This document shows positions 13,636 to 20,803 of a stretch of 27,781 bases of DNA, piece by piece. The DNA is taken from contig JBFYMA010000004.1 in the NCBI GenBank assembly GCA_041305085.1, forward strand, positions 1 to 27,781, read 5' to 3'. Position 1 is the first letter of the stretch. Each line of letters begins with the position of its first letter. Below the pieces are notes generated by a model, which saw nothing but the letters and a program-made list of their open reading frames with translations, was not told where the DNA came from and did no database searches. This DNA is from SURF-58 sp041305085. Lineage in GTDB: Archaea > Nanobdellota > Nanobdellia > Woesearchaeales > UBA9642. The position numbers were made by a program, and so were the translations under genes.

Positions 13636-14484
13636 ATGACCTATGCAGAACGAGAGCGCCAAAGACAGATTGATGATCTGATTGCACAAGGCAATAACGC
13701 TGAAGCAGCAGAAATACTGGGAGACCAAATGCCAAAAAGAAAAGCAAATGGAGTTTTAATAGCTTTTGCATCCATGGGAATGATTTGTGCAGCATATTTA
13801 GCAGGATATGTATTTTTTAAAGGGGGAGAAAAATTATATTCTTGGTTCTTGAATAAGCCCGCTGAATTCATAAAGTCGGAGTTTATAGAAAGCCAGGTAG
13901 AGCCTATGTTTGCAGAAGCGAAGGATGGAGCAGCAGCCCATAATGATATGGCACAGTTTGAAGAAGACCTTGAAGCCAGAACAGACTCACTACTGGGAAC
14001 ACTTAAAATTGGAGAGTACACAATTCTTGAAAGAAAAGTAAATGGCGGAGATGTAATCACATATTTTGAAAAATCCGGAAAAATTCTTTTTGATTCAAAA
14101 ACCAATGATGGAAAAAGGCTTGTTATAGTTGGAACCTACAAAAACAATCTGCCTGATGCAATAGGATTAAGGTATCAGGATGCAGAAGGAAACATAAGCG
14201 AAAGAACCTTTTTGGGAAAGCCGTCAAACAGCTCAAAAGCAGCAACAGCAGCATACATGAAAAATGTTCTGGAGTTCCTGGAGCTGCAGCAAAAAGAGCT
14301 GGATCTTGAGCCAAGCATCTGGTCCAATGGAATAGGGGACGAGTTTGAGGCATATATAGATGGTGTGGAGCAAAGATTCAGGCAATACCTTGGCTCAGGC
14401 ACAGCATACAGCAAAGGCAGCAGCTCAGAAGATCCTATGGCAAGGATTCTGTTTTCCGGGCAAATAGAAAACTTTCAAAGATAG
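13636..14484 (+). CDS. Single-pass membrane protein of unknown function
   Basis: A 282-residue protein with a short charged cytosolic segment (TYAERERQRQIDDLIAQGNNA, helical), one membrane helix (about 39-61, GVLIAFASMGMICAAYLAGYVFF) and an outer or soluble domain of about 220 residues. That domain begins with a helical Glu/Ala stretch (QFEEDLEARTDSLLGTLKIG) and continues as a mixed alpha/beta part with strands (YTILERKVNGGDVITYFE, RLVIVGTYKNN). It has no cysteines in the soluble part and no known catalytic motif. It is divergent from the minus-strand envelope block. Its promoter carries a 17-bp upstream element shared with zinc-ribbon microprotein B. Confidence 0.72.
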   Translation: MTYAERERQRQIDDLIAQGNNAEAAEILGDQMPKRKANGVLIAFASMGMICAAYLAGYVFFKGGEKLYSWFLNKPAEFIKSEFIESQVEPMFAEAKDGAAAHNDMAQFEEDLEARTDSLLGTLKIGEYTILERKVNGGDVITYFEKSGKILFDSKTNDGKRLVIVGTYKNNLPDAIGLRYQDAEGNISERTFLGKPSNSSKAATAAYMKNVLEFLELQQKELDLEPSIWSNGIGDEFEAYIDGVEQRFRQYLGSGTAYSKGSSSEDPMARILFSGQIENFQR

Positions 14485-14504
14485 ATTCTTAGTGCCAGCA
14501 ATAA

Positions 14505-14515
14505 CTTTATAAATA
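14505..14515 (+). promoter_or_regulatory. TATA box of the eL33 gene
   Basis: CTTTATAAATA lies about 26 nt before the ATG at 14536, so the mRNA is probably leaderless. Confidence 0.6.
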
Positions 14516-14535
14516 ACTCGTTTTTTCTTTGGACA

Positions 14536-14790
14536 ATGGAAGGAACAATAGTAAACTACAGGCGCGCAAGGCACCACCAGACGCCAAACCAGCTCGTAAT
14601 ACAGGTAAAATCAGTTAACAGCAAAGAGCAGGCTGCAAAGCTTGTGGGCAAAACTGTTAAATGGGCAACAGGGAAAAAAGACATTGCAGGAAAGGTTTCT
14701 TCCACGCATGGAAACAAGGGCGCAGTAAGGGCTCTTTTTGAGACAGGAGTGCCAGGCCAGGCTTTGGGCACAAAAGTCAGGATTGAGTAA
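14536..14790 (+). CDS. rpl35ae: Large-subunit ribosomal protein eL33 (L35Ae)
   Basis: An 84-residue protein matching the archaeal/eukaryotic L35Ae family over its full length. It has the opening strand EGTIVNYRRARHHQTPNQ, the middle AAKLVGKTVKWATGK, and the hallmark tail KVSSTHGNKGAVRALFETGVPGQALGTKVRI. It is a component of the large ribosomal subunit that is patchily present in archaea. Its own TATA box gives a leaderless start. No other ribosomal genes adjoin it. Confidence 0.95.
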   Translation: MEGTIVNYRRARHHQTPNQLVIQVKSVNSKEQAAKLVGKTVKWATGKKDIAGKVSSTHGNKGAVRALFETGVPGQALGTKVRIE

Positions 14791-14843
14791 ATTCTTTCTA
14801 AATTTTCACAACATTTATTAACATTTAAAAATAGTATTTCTGC

Positions 14844-15278
14844 ATGAACAAAAAAGGCAACGACCTTGTGATACCAATAATTGCGTTCATAATACTAATA
14901 CTGATTTTTGCAATTTTCATAATTCTCTCCTTTACGAAAAACCCTGAAAAGCAGTGCATTTTTCCGGCAGAAGTGGATTGTGTAGGATATCAGGCGCAGA
15001 ACTCAACATCAGAAACGCTTTCACTGCAGCTCAAGAATAATCTTCATGAGGATTTAAATGTGACTAAAATAGAGGTTCTGCAATCAAAATGCTCCTATAG
15101 CCTTATTTCGACAGCCAATGGCTCAAGCATGTGGTTGTCTGATGACATACTCTGGATAAAGATGGACTGCAAAGAGCTGAACACAGAGCAGGGATTTGCA
15201 CTGATAAGCATAGAGCTGAAATCAGAATACACACCAATCCCTTTGAGGTACAGCGGCAAGGTAAAATACTATAAATGA
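14844..15278 (+). CDS. Small secreted or membrane-anchored pilin-like protein
   Basis: The 144 residues consist of a short polar N-terminus (MNKKGNDL), one strongly hydrophobic helix (about 9-30, VIPIIAFIILILIFAIFIIL) and a beta-rich outer domain of about 110 residues with four cysteines (CIFPAEVDC, KCSYS, MDCKE). The layout of helix, Cys-x(n)-Cys, then strands with an N-x-T in LHEDLNVTKIEVL is similar to the class III pilins at the right of the window. However, the QxxxEF cleavage motif is missing, so it may be a degenerate or non-processed member. At least three N-X-S/T sequons are present. A TATA-like TTTATTAA at 14814-14821 fits the ATG. Confidence 0.72.
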   Translation: MNKKGNDLVIPIIAFIILILIFAIFIILSFTKNPEKQCIFPAEVDCVGYQAQNSTSETLSLQLKNNLHEDLNVTKIEVLQSKCSYSLISTANGSSMWLSDDILWIKMDCKELNTEQGFALISIELKSEYTPIPLRYSGKVKYYK

Positions 15279-15291
15279 GAGAAAGTACTTT

Positions 15292-16386
15292 TTATCTCAG
15301 ATGTATTTCCAGCACATCCCTGTCATCAAGAATGTGCCTCAGCGTAAGCTTTTGGCCTGGAAACTTGCTGCTCTTTCCCCAAACCCTGCAGAACTTGAAC
15401 TTTGAGACAAAATCCTTGTGAAGCTTGTTGCAGACATCCCTCACGCTGACCCCTTTAAAAGTTATCAATGGCTCTTTCATGTCAGCCTCCTTGCCCGGCT
15501 CCTTCATAAAAATCCTTATGAGAGAAAGCTTTTCAAAAATAAGCTCTTTCAGCCTTTCAATGTACCATCCTTTTTCAGCACTGACTGCTATGTCTGCATC
15601 TGTTTCCTCTATTACGTCAAGAACTTTTTGTTCATCAACTGTGTCAATCTTGTTCAGCAAAACAATTCCTGGAACATATTTTTTGTTGTCCTCTATGCAG
15701 TCTATCAGCTGGTCTGCGTCTATGTCCTCTCTGATTACCACATCTGCATTGATTATCTTGAACTCTCCAAGAATGCTTTTTATGGTTTCAGAATCCATCT
15801 TTGTAAGCCTGACTGTTGATGCAATCTTTATTCCGTCCTTGCCTGTCTTTTTTATCTTTACGTCAGGCCTTTTCTGGTTGACCCTGATGAACTTGTTGTA
15901 AACCTCTTTTCTTAAGATGTCCAGATGCTCCGGATGGTTGACATCAACAACAAACATAACAAGGTCAGCGCTCTGGATAACGCTCAGGACCTCCTTGCCT
16001 CTTCCTGTTCCAACGCTTGCACCGTGCACTATTCCAGGCACGTCCAGGATCTGTATTTTGGCATTGTTGTATTCCATCACTCCTGGAACAACTGTAAGAG
16101 TAGTGAATGCATAGCTTCCCACTTTGCTGTTCGCATCAGTCAAAGCGTTCAGCAAAGTTGACTTTCCAACGCTTGGGTAGCCAATCATTATAACAGTTCC
16201 ATCGCCTGTCTTTCTAACTTCATAGCCATGAGCTGCGCCTTTTTTTGAGCTCCTGGATTCCTGCTTTTCCCTCAGCCTTGCAATCTTTGCCTTGACAAGT
16301 CCTATATGGTGCTGGGTTGCCTTGTTGTACTTTGTCTTGCTGATCTCCTGCTCAAGCTCTTTAATCTTGTCCAAATAGTCAACCAT
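15292..16386 (-). CDS. DRG-family GTPase with TGS domain
   Basis: A 364-residue member of the Obg/DRG family at its usual archaeal length. An N-terminal helix pair (about 1-50) precedes the G domain with G1 GYPSVGKST (about 69-77), the switch region YAFTTLTVVPGVMEY, G3 DVPGIVHGAS (about 115-124), G4 NKID (about 246-249) and G5 SAEKG. A DRG-specific insert lies between G3 and G4, and the C-terminal TGS domain starts near LITFKGVSVRDVC. DRG proteins bind translating ribosomes and are thought to help with stalled translation. A minus-strand TATA box (TTTATATA at about 16409-16417) lies 27 nt before the ATG. The gene interrupts the surface-protein region and has no operon partner. Confidence 0.95.
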   Translation of the reverse strand: MVDYLDKIKELEQEISKTKYNKATQHHIGLVKAKIARLREKQESRSSKKGAAHGYEVRKTGDGTVIMIGYPSVGKSTLLNALTDANSKVGSYAFTTLTVVPGVMEYNNAKIQILDVPGIVHGASVGTGRGKEVLSVIQSADLVMFVVDVNHPEHLDILRKEVYNKFIRVNQKRPDVKIKKTGKDGIKIASTVRLTKMDSETIKSILGEFKIINADVVIREDIDADQLIDCIEDNKKYVPGIVLLNKIDTVDEQKVLDVIEETDADIAVSAEKGWYIERLKELIFEKLSLIRIFMKEPGKEADMKEPLITFKGVSVRDVCNKLHKDFVSKFKFCRVWGKSSKFPGQKLTLRHILDDRDVLEIHLR

Positions 16387-16460
16387 GCCCCATGCAAACC
16401 ATGATTATTATATAAATGTATTTGGACTTTAGCAAATTTTTGTTATAAAAATTTTTCTTC

Positions 16461-16592
16461 ATCATAATGCAGTATTCCGCGCTTTGCGCGGCAGAGCATC
16501 TGCCAAAGGCAGACTTTGACTGGGCAAAGCCCAGAGACTATCCGAGCTTTGCTCGGTCTAAACCTGGCAAGAGCCAGAAAGAGCATTATGAT
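16461..16592. other. Multi-hairpin element: outer stem enclosing five hairpins (candidate structured RNA)
   Basis: The outer stem ATCATAATGC (16461-16470) pairs perfectly with GCATTATGAT (16583-16592). Inside are five perfect hairpins. H1 is CCGCGC-TTT-GCGCGG (16477-16491); H2 is TCTGCC-AAA-GGCAGA (16499-16513). H3 is CTGGGC-AAA-GCCCAG (16520-16534); H4 is CCGAGC-TTT-GCTCGG (16542-16556). H5 is CTGGC-AAGA-GCCAG (16564-16577). Linkers are short (about 6-8 nt). GC content is far above the surrounding spacer. It matches no RNA class I know. It may be a noncoding RNA with a multibranch junction, or a palindromic DNA repeat. No TATA box clearly belongs to it, and the strand is uncertain. Confidence 0.65.
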
Positions 16593-16713
16593 TGACAATT
16601 TTATGAGAATAATAGACTAGTATAGTATTACACCAAAGTTATTACGCCAATTGTACCAAAACAATAGTTTTCAGTCCTCGCAATTCCTATTCTCACAAAA
16701 CATTTTCAAAACC

Positions 16714-16721
16714 TTTAAATA
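16714..16721 (+). promoter_or_regulatory. TATA box at the left edge of the pilus locus
   Basis: TTTAAATA lies 27 nt before the ATG at 16744, which favours that ATG over an in-frame TTG at 16729. Confidence 0.6.
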
Positions 16722-16743
16722 TTAGCCTTTGCTAAACAGGCAA

Positions 16744-17595
16744 ATGAAAAAAGCGGTGTGGTTTGGCTTGTTTGCAGTAATTTTCTTTTTGCCTTTGTTT
16801 TCCATTTCAGTGCTTGCAGCTTTTTGCCCTCCCACTCCTTTCACTGCGCAAAGTGAATTGGGGTTTGGAGGAGTCAGGATGTGCGGTGTTGATTATATGT
16901 GCGGCGCCCAGGATGGAATGTGCCCCGAGCTTTTCAAGGATACCTCAGGAAGAGTTGGGAACTGCTCTCTCTGCCCTGATCCTGACTGCACAGGAATGGT
17001 TAACGGAACAGTCTATGACAACTCAACAGGAAACCCAAGGCCTTTGGTTGGGGCAAACGTAAGCCTTTACTTTTCCTTCCAGAACTCGTTCTCTATAAGC
17101 GATGCAAGCGGCCATTACAGCCTTTCAACGCCCAGCGGCTACCAGACAATAGGTGCATCAAAAAGAGGCTATGACACAGTGGTCGAGACAGTTCTTGTGC
17201 CAAACAACATAACCCAGGGAAAGCTAACCTTGGACTTCTACCTTCCGACAGGTGTGTGCCATCCAGACTGCACAAACGAGTTCGGAAGATGCAATCCTTC
17301 CTGCGAGGGATTTGTTTTTGCAAACACAACAGACAACTGCACTTACGCTTCCACTGAAGTAATGCTTGCATGCGCAAACAAGTTTGGAGGAAGTGAGGTT
17401 TTTTTAGAGGACTATAACGAATCTCATGCATACTATGCAGATTGCTGCGAGGGGTCAAAGGTCTTAAAGTACAGGCCGCAGCCAAAGTTTGAGTGCAAGG
17501 ACGGCTCAGGATTTGTAAAGGCCAGAAAAATCGCGCTTTTGGATGGAAAGCTTGTAAATCTGGTTGTTGCTGTATGCGAGCCAAAAAAACAGTAA
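16744..17595 (+). CDS. Secreted Cys-rich protein with a carboxypeptidase-regulatory-like domain
   Basis: The 283 residues are counted from the ATG at 16744. A signal peptide is clear (KKAVWFGLFAVIFFLPLFSISVLAA). The mature part has three sections. The first is Cys-rich (RMCGVDYMCGAQDGMCPEL, CSLCPDPDC). The second, at about 85-165, looks like a carboxypeptidase-regulatory-like beta sandwich (MVNGTVYDNSTGNPRPLVGA and ISDASGHYSLSTPSGYQTIG). The third is again Cys-rich with strong CxxxC spacing (CHPDCTNEFGRCNPSCEGF). At least eight N-X-S/T sequons suggest heavy N-glycosylation. There is no C-terminal membrane anchor. It opens the surface-pilus region and may be an extracellular adhesin or an accessory protein of the pilus, but this is inferred from position. 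Confidence 0.8.
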   Translation: MKKAVWFGLFAVIFFLPLFSISVLAAFCPPTPFTAQSELGFGGVRMCGVDYMCGAQDGMCPELFKDTSGRVGNCSLCPDPDCTGMVNGTVYDNSTGNPRPLVGANVSLYFSFQNSFSISDASGHYSLSTPSGYQTIGASKRGYDTVVETVLVPNNITQGKLTLDFYLPTGVCHPDCTNEFGRCNPSCEGFVFANTTDNCTYASTEVMLACANKFGGSEVFLEDYNESHAYYADCCEGSKVLKYRPQPKFECKDGSGFVKARKIALLDGKLVNLVVAVCEPKKQ

Positions 17596-17627
17596 CTTAT
17601 TTAAACAAAACATTCTAGTTATTGTGC

Positions 17628-18152
17628 ATGAATAAAAGGGGTGTGTTTTTTTTACTGGATTCTCTGATTGGCGTCAGTATAATTATAGTTTCCATTGTTC
17701 TTGTATTCCAGTTTTCGCAGGAACCCCAAGAGGATCTTAACTCAGAGCTCCAGATAGCAGAGTCCTTTATGAATTCCCTCAGCTCAACCCAGCTCCAGGA
17801 CATGAACGATCCCTATGTAAATAAGCTTTTGCAGGATAATATTTCCCAGCCTGAGCAAACAGCAATGATTGCAGTGGCAGACCTTTACAGAAGGGAAGCA
17901 GCAGGAGAGCTTTCATTTGGCTATTCCCAAAACCTTACAAAGGCACTTACAAAGCTGATAATTCAGGACAGCCAGTACGGCTTTTACTATAAGCTGAATA
18001 ACACTTTTATAATCAACAAAAGCATGGAGACAATGCAGGATGCATCAAAGAGAGTCACACTTGAAAGGATGACTTTTTTTGGGTTCAACGAATCAGGAGT
18101 GCAGAAAATGTTTGGCCCTGTAAATACAGAAGTCTCCCTATGGGTTAAATAA
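17628..18152 (+). CDS. Pilin-like membrane protein
   Basis: The 174 residues start at the ATG at 17628, 25-28 nt after a TATA-like TTATTTAAA (17598-17606). The N-terminus NKRG followed by VFFLLDSLIGVSIIIVSIVLVF is built like a type IV prepilin: a basic tip, a Gly, then a hydrophobic helix carrying one acidic residue near its start. The rest (about 30-174) is helical then beta, with a few sequons (NISQ, NLTK, NESG). It lacks the QxxxEF motif of the class III pilins at 25278 and 25854, so it may be a minor pilin or pseudopilin. Its stop lies 65 nt before the next gene, which has the same strand and lacks a good promoter. Confidence 0.75.
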   Translation: MNKRGVFFLLDSLIGVSIIIVSIVLVFQFSQEPQEDLNSELQIAESFMNSLSSTQLQDMNDPYVNKLLQDNISQPEQTAMIAVADLYRREAAGELSFGYSQNLTKALTKLIIQDSQYGFYYKLNNTFIINKSMETMQDASKRVTLERMTFFGFNESGVQKMFGPVNTEVSLWVK

Positions 18153-18217
18153 GTGAAAAAAACAGAAACAAGTTAACAAAAAATAACAAAAAATAAAAAA
18201 CAAATCAATAAGGAAAA

Positions 18218-19705
18218 ATGAGAGGCAATCATCCAGGGTTCAAAAAAATCTTTGTACAAACAAAAAAAAGAGCTGCCCTATTCTCAATACTTGCGATGAT
18301 GCTTGCAGCACTGCTTTTTATCATGCTCATCCCATCGACAGAAACCCCTGTGAAAAAAAATTCTGAAATATCAAAGACCAGGGTAAGAAACCTCAACAGC
18401 TTTATTTCATCAGCAGACCCTTATTTCCAGACCGTGCTGCTATCATCAGCCCCTGAAACAATGGATGCCCTGACTGACAGCATGATAGGCAAAGGCTTTT
18501 TCAGCCAGCAGGCACTGCAGTGCAGCTTTGAAAAAATGCTCGCAGACGGGAGGCTGACAAACGTATCCCAGACACCTCAGACAAGGGATCTTGCATTCCA
18601 GATAAATGGAGGAGTTATGGATGGCTATGATTCTGTTTTTATTGCTCCGCCTCTTTCTGATAATTATCCCTATGTCCAAAGATTTCTTTCAAGAAACAAG
18701 GCACAGATAAGCAATGCAACTGCCATGTTTGCATACTTTTTTGTTGCTCCAACAGAATGCTCTATCCATGCCTATATTTTTAACGAGCTATGCGGAGAGC
18801 CAGGAAGGATTCTCGGGTATGCTGATATGTCATACACATTTTTAGGGAATGGCTATTACAACATCACTCTGGGTTTTCAGAAAAAGATTCCTGTAGAGCG
18901 CGGAGAACCGCTTTATTACATGGTTGATTCCAACTGCTCCGGAACCCCAGGAGTCAACAGGCTTTTTGCCTATACAGTTGATCCTTCAGTAATCCCTGAA
19001 TCAAACATGAGCAGTGCAGGACTTATTGCTCAGACATATTTCCAGAACAACTCAATAAACTATTTTGCAGGTGTGCTTGAGGATTATGCAAAAGAAAACA
19101 CACACTCAGAACTCAACACAAAGCTTAACAGCGCAAAGGTCAGCCAGAGCGAGCCCTGGAGCCTTGACATCACGCTTAACATAACATACTTTTTGGAAGA
19201 CAGAGTTGCATCATGGGAAAAAAACTCCAGGGTGACACAAAAAATATCTATTCTTGGCCTGAAAGACCCATTTTTTGCCCATGGAACATCTGGGTTGCAG
19301 AACAGGAAAATAAAAAGAGATCAATCTCAATTGGGAATATGGGACCTTAAGATAAACACAACCCAGGGAAACATAACCTCTTTTACAAACTTTTACGCAA
19401 AAGGAAATTATATAGTTACTTCAACTGCCCCAAATTTTTTGATGAGATACACAAACAACACAAATGCTTCAGGAGTAGGGATAACAACTCTTGTAAACTC
19501 TTCATATCCTGAAATCCAAAATGCATCATACACTGACTATTACTATTTTTCAGGCAGAAGGTTCAGCTGCGCTGTTGGCGAGCTTATGAACCTGTCGAGT
19601 GATCCTTTAGGAATTTTCAGCCACTTTAAGCTTGACAGGGTCAGCGTTGCATATTATGGGTTTGGAACCGCGGGAGATACAAATTTTTCAGAATACACAT
19701 GCTAA
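18218..19705 (+). CDS. Large sequon-rich surface protein with N-terminal anchor
   Basis: A 495-residue protein with a basic N-terminus, a membrane helix (about 19-38, AALFSILAMMLAALLFIMLI) and a ~455-residue extracellular domain. That domain has more than a dozen N-X-S/T sequons (for example NVSQ, NATA, NITL, NCSG, NMSS, NNSI, NTTQ, NASY, NFSE) and five or six cysteines. The fold is not recognisable but looks beta-rich. The 65-nt A-rich leader before the ATG contains AAGGA and repeated AACAAAAAATAA; it is probably co-transcribed with the pilin-like gene upstream. It may be a large minor pilin, a tip protein or an adhesin. This rests on neighbourhood and topology, not on homology. Confidence 0.75.
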   Translation: MRGNHPGFKKIFVQTKKRAALFSILAMMLAALLFIMLIPSTETPVKKNSEISKTRVRNLNSFISSADPYFQTVLLSSAPETMDALTDSMIGKGFFSQQALQCSFEKMLADGRLTNVSQTPQTRDLAFQINGGVMDGYDSVFIAPPLSDNYPYVQRFLSRNKAQISNATAMFAYFFVAPTECSIHAYIFNELCGEPGRILGYADMSYTFLGNGYYNITLGFQKKIPVERGEPLYYMVDSNCSGTPGVNRLFAYTVDPSVIPESNMSSAGLIAQTYFQNNSINYFAGVLEDYAKENTHSELNTKLNSAKVSQSEPWSLDITLNITYFLEDRVASWEKNSRVTQKISILGLKDPFFAHGTSGLQNRKIKRDQSQLGIWDLKINTTQGNITSFTNFYAKGNYIVTSTAPNFLMRYTNNTNASGVGITTLVNSSYPEIQNASYTDYYYFSGRRFSCAVGELMNLSSDPLGIFSHFKLDRVSVAYYGFGTAGDTNFSEYTC

Positions 19706-19756
19706 AACACAAAAACTCCTCATATTTAATGCACTACTGTAAAATAATGAACAAAG

Positions 19757-19766
19757 TTTTTATAAT
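19757..19766 (+). promoter_or_regulatory. TATA box of the winged-helix/TPR/pilus ATPase operon
   Basis: TTTTTATAAT lies about 26 nt before the ATG at 19788. The genes after it overlap or nearly touch, so this promoter may drive the trio and the pilus machinery behind it. Confidence 0.5.
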
Positions 19767-19787
19767 GAAAGTGGTAAGGTTGAAATC

Positions 19788-20240
19788 ATGGTAGGGGACA
19801 CTATAGAAACAGATGTAGACAAGCTCCTCCAATTGCTGGAAAAAAGAGGTGAGATGTCTCTTTCAGAAGCTGCAAAAGAGCTCAAGATCCCTTTGAAAAC
19901 TATCCAGGCATGGGTGGATTTTTTAGTTGAGGAAAAAATAATAGGAGTGGAGTACAAGTTCACCTCCCAGCATATATACCTTAACAAAGGCGAAAATACT
20001 TTGACAAAAAAGAAAAAGGAGGAGTTTGAGGTTAACCTGAAATACTTTTTTGACAATTTTGTAAAAAGGGCCAGGGAAAACAAGATTCCTGAATCAAAGA
20101 TAAGATCCCTGTGGGAAAACCATCTTGTGAACAAGCTCGGCCTTGTAAAAAGCTTTTTTTATGAAACAGCAAAGCGCAAAGGAATAGAAGAAATAGACAA
20201 AGCCTGGGAAGAATACAATGAAGAGGTACTCTCGAAATAA
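19788..20240 (+). CDS. Winged-helix protein at the head of the pilus operon
   Basis: A 150-residue protein with an N-terminal winged helix (about 9-68: VDKLLQLLEKRGEMSLSEAA, KELKIPLKTIQAWVDFLVEE, KIIGVEYKFTSQHIYL). The C-terminal helical section (about 75-150) is rich in charged residues. The helix-turn-helix is of the MarR/TrmB kind. Its stop overlaps the next start (TAATG at 20238-20242), so it is translationally coupled to two further soluble proteins and then the pilus ATPase. Two readings are possible: a local transcription factor of the pilus genes, or a winged helix used as a protein-protein module in a cytosolic pilus complex. The tight coupling to structural genes leaves the second open. 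Confidence 0.78.
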   Translation: MVGDTIETDVDKLLQLLEKRGEMSLSEAAKELKIPLKTIQAWVDFLVEEKIIGVEYKFTSQHIYLNKGENTLTKKKKEEFEVNLKYFFDNFVKRARENKIPESKIRSLWENHLVNKLGLVKSFFYETAKRKGIEEIDKAWEEYNEEVLSK

Positions 20241-20803
20241 TGAGAACCATTGAAGAGCTTTTGGAAGATGACATACAAAGGTTTCTTGATGAAAAGGCAG
20301 GCTTTCCAATAGACAAGAAAAAGGCGGTCAGGGAGGAAGAGCAGGGGGTCTTCAGCCTGGACAAGGATTTTGTAAAAGAAACTGAGCAGGCACTGAAAAA
20401 GAATGACCTGGAAAAGGCAAAAAAAGTGTTTGAGGAGCTCAAAAATATTTATTCACAGCTAAAATATTCTGACATTGAAAAGGCCAAGATTTTCAGGGTG
20501 CTGGACAGAGTCCATATTAAAATAAAGGATTACCTGATAAGCAGGCAAAAAGAAAAAGACATATATCAGGAGATCAGTGATTTTGAGAAATCCTCAGCCC
20601 AGCCCCAAAGCAGGGGAAGCGACCAGCTGGCTTCACTGAGGAAATTGTACTCAGAAACAGAAACGCTTATTGAAAACAGTGAAATGGCTGCTGCAAGGCA
20701 AAAGGCAAAAGAACTGATCAGAGGATATAACAATCTTTTATCCCATGAACGGACACAGAAAGTATACGGTAAGATAAAAGAGCTGTTGCTAAAACTAAAA
20801 TGA
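20240..20803 (+). CDS. Helical coiled-coil protein of the pilus operon
   Basis: A 187-residue Lys/Glu-rich protein, almost wholly helical. It begins with an acidic amphipathic helix (MRTIEELLEDDIQRFLDEKA). A helical-repeat-like section follows at about 45-105 (ETEQALKKNDLEKAKKVFEE, LKNIYSQLKYSDIEKAKIFR), then a second similar one at about 130-185 (LRKLYSETETLIENSEMAAA, RQKAKELIRGYNNLL). The helix-pair periodicity resembles TPR-like repeats. Start and stop both overlap neighbours by a few bases (ATG in the upstream stop, own TGA sharing the ATGA at 20800-20803), so the three proteins are probably made in matched amounts and may form one complex. Confidence 0.75.
   Translation: MRTIEELLEDDIQRFLDEKAGFPIDKKKAVREEEQGVFSLDKDFVKETEQALKKNDLEKAKKVFEELKNIYSQLKYSDIEKAKIFRVLDRVHIKIKDYLISRQKEKDIYQEISDFEKSSAQPQSRGSDQLASLRKLYSETETLIENSEMAAARQKAKELIRGYNNLLSHERTQKVYGKIKELLLKLK

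Larger units (their letters stand above)
16387..16743. other. 357-bp intergenic region holding a multi-hairpin element and two divergent promoters
   Basis: No gene is seen. From left to right it holds the DRG promoter, the multi-hairpin element at 16461-16592, a further 8-bp inverted repeat TGAGAATA (16604-16611) with TATTCTCA (16688-16695), and the TTTAAATA promoter at 16714-16721 for the gene that follows. Confidence 0.7.

Noticed and set aside
15418..15901. Two overlapping + strand frames opposite the DRG GTPase
   Set aside because: They are antisense shadows of the G domain and TGS region, with no promoter.
16604..16695. 8-bp inverted repeat TGAGAATA/TATTCTCA as a second structured RNA
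   Set aside because: The enclosed 76 nt show no further convincing stems, so chance in AT-rich DNA is the simpler reading.
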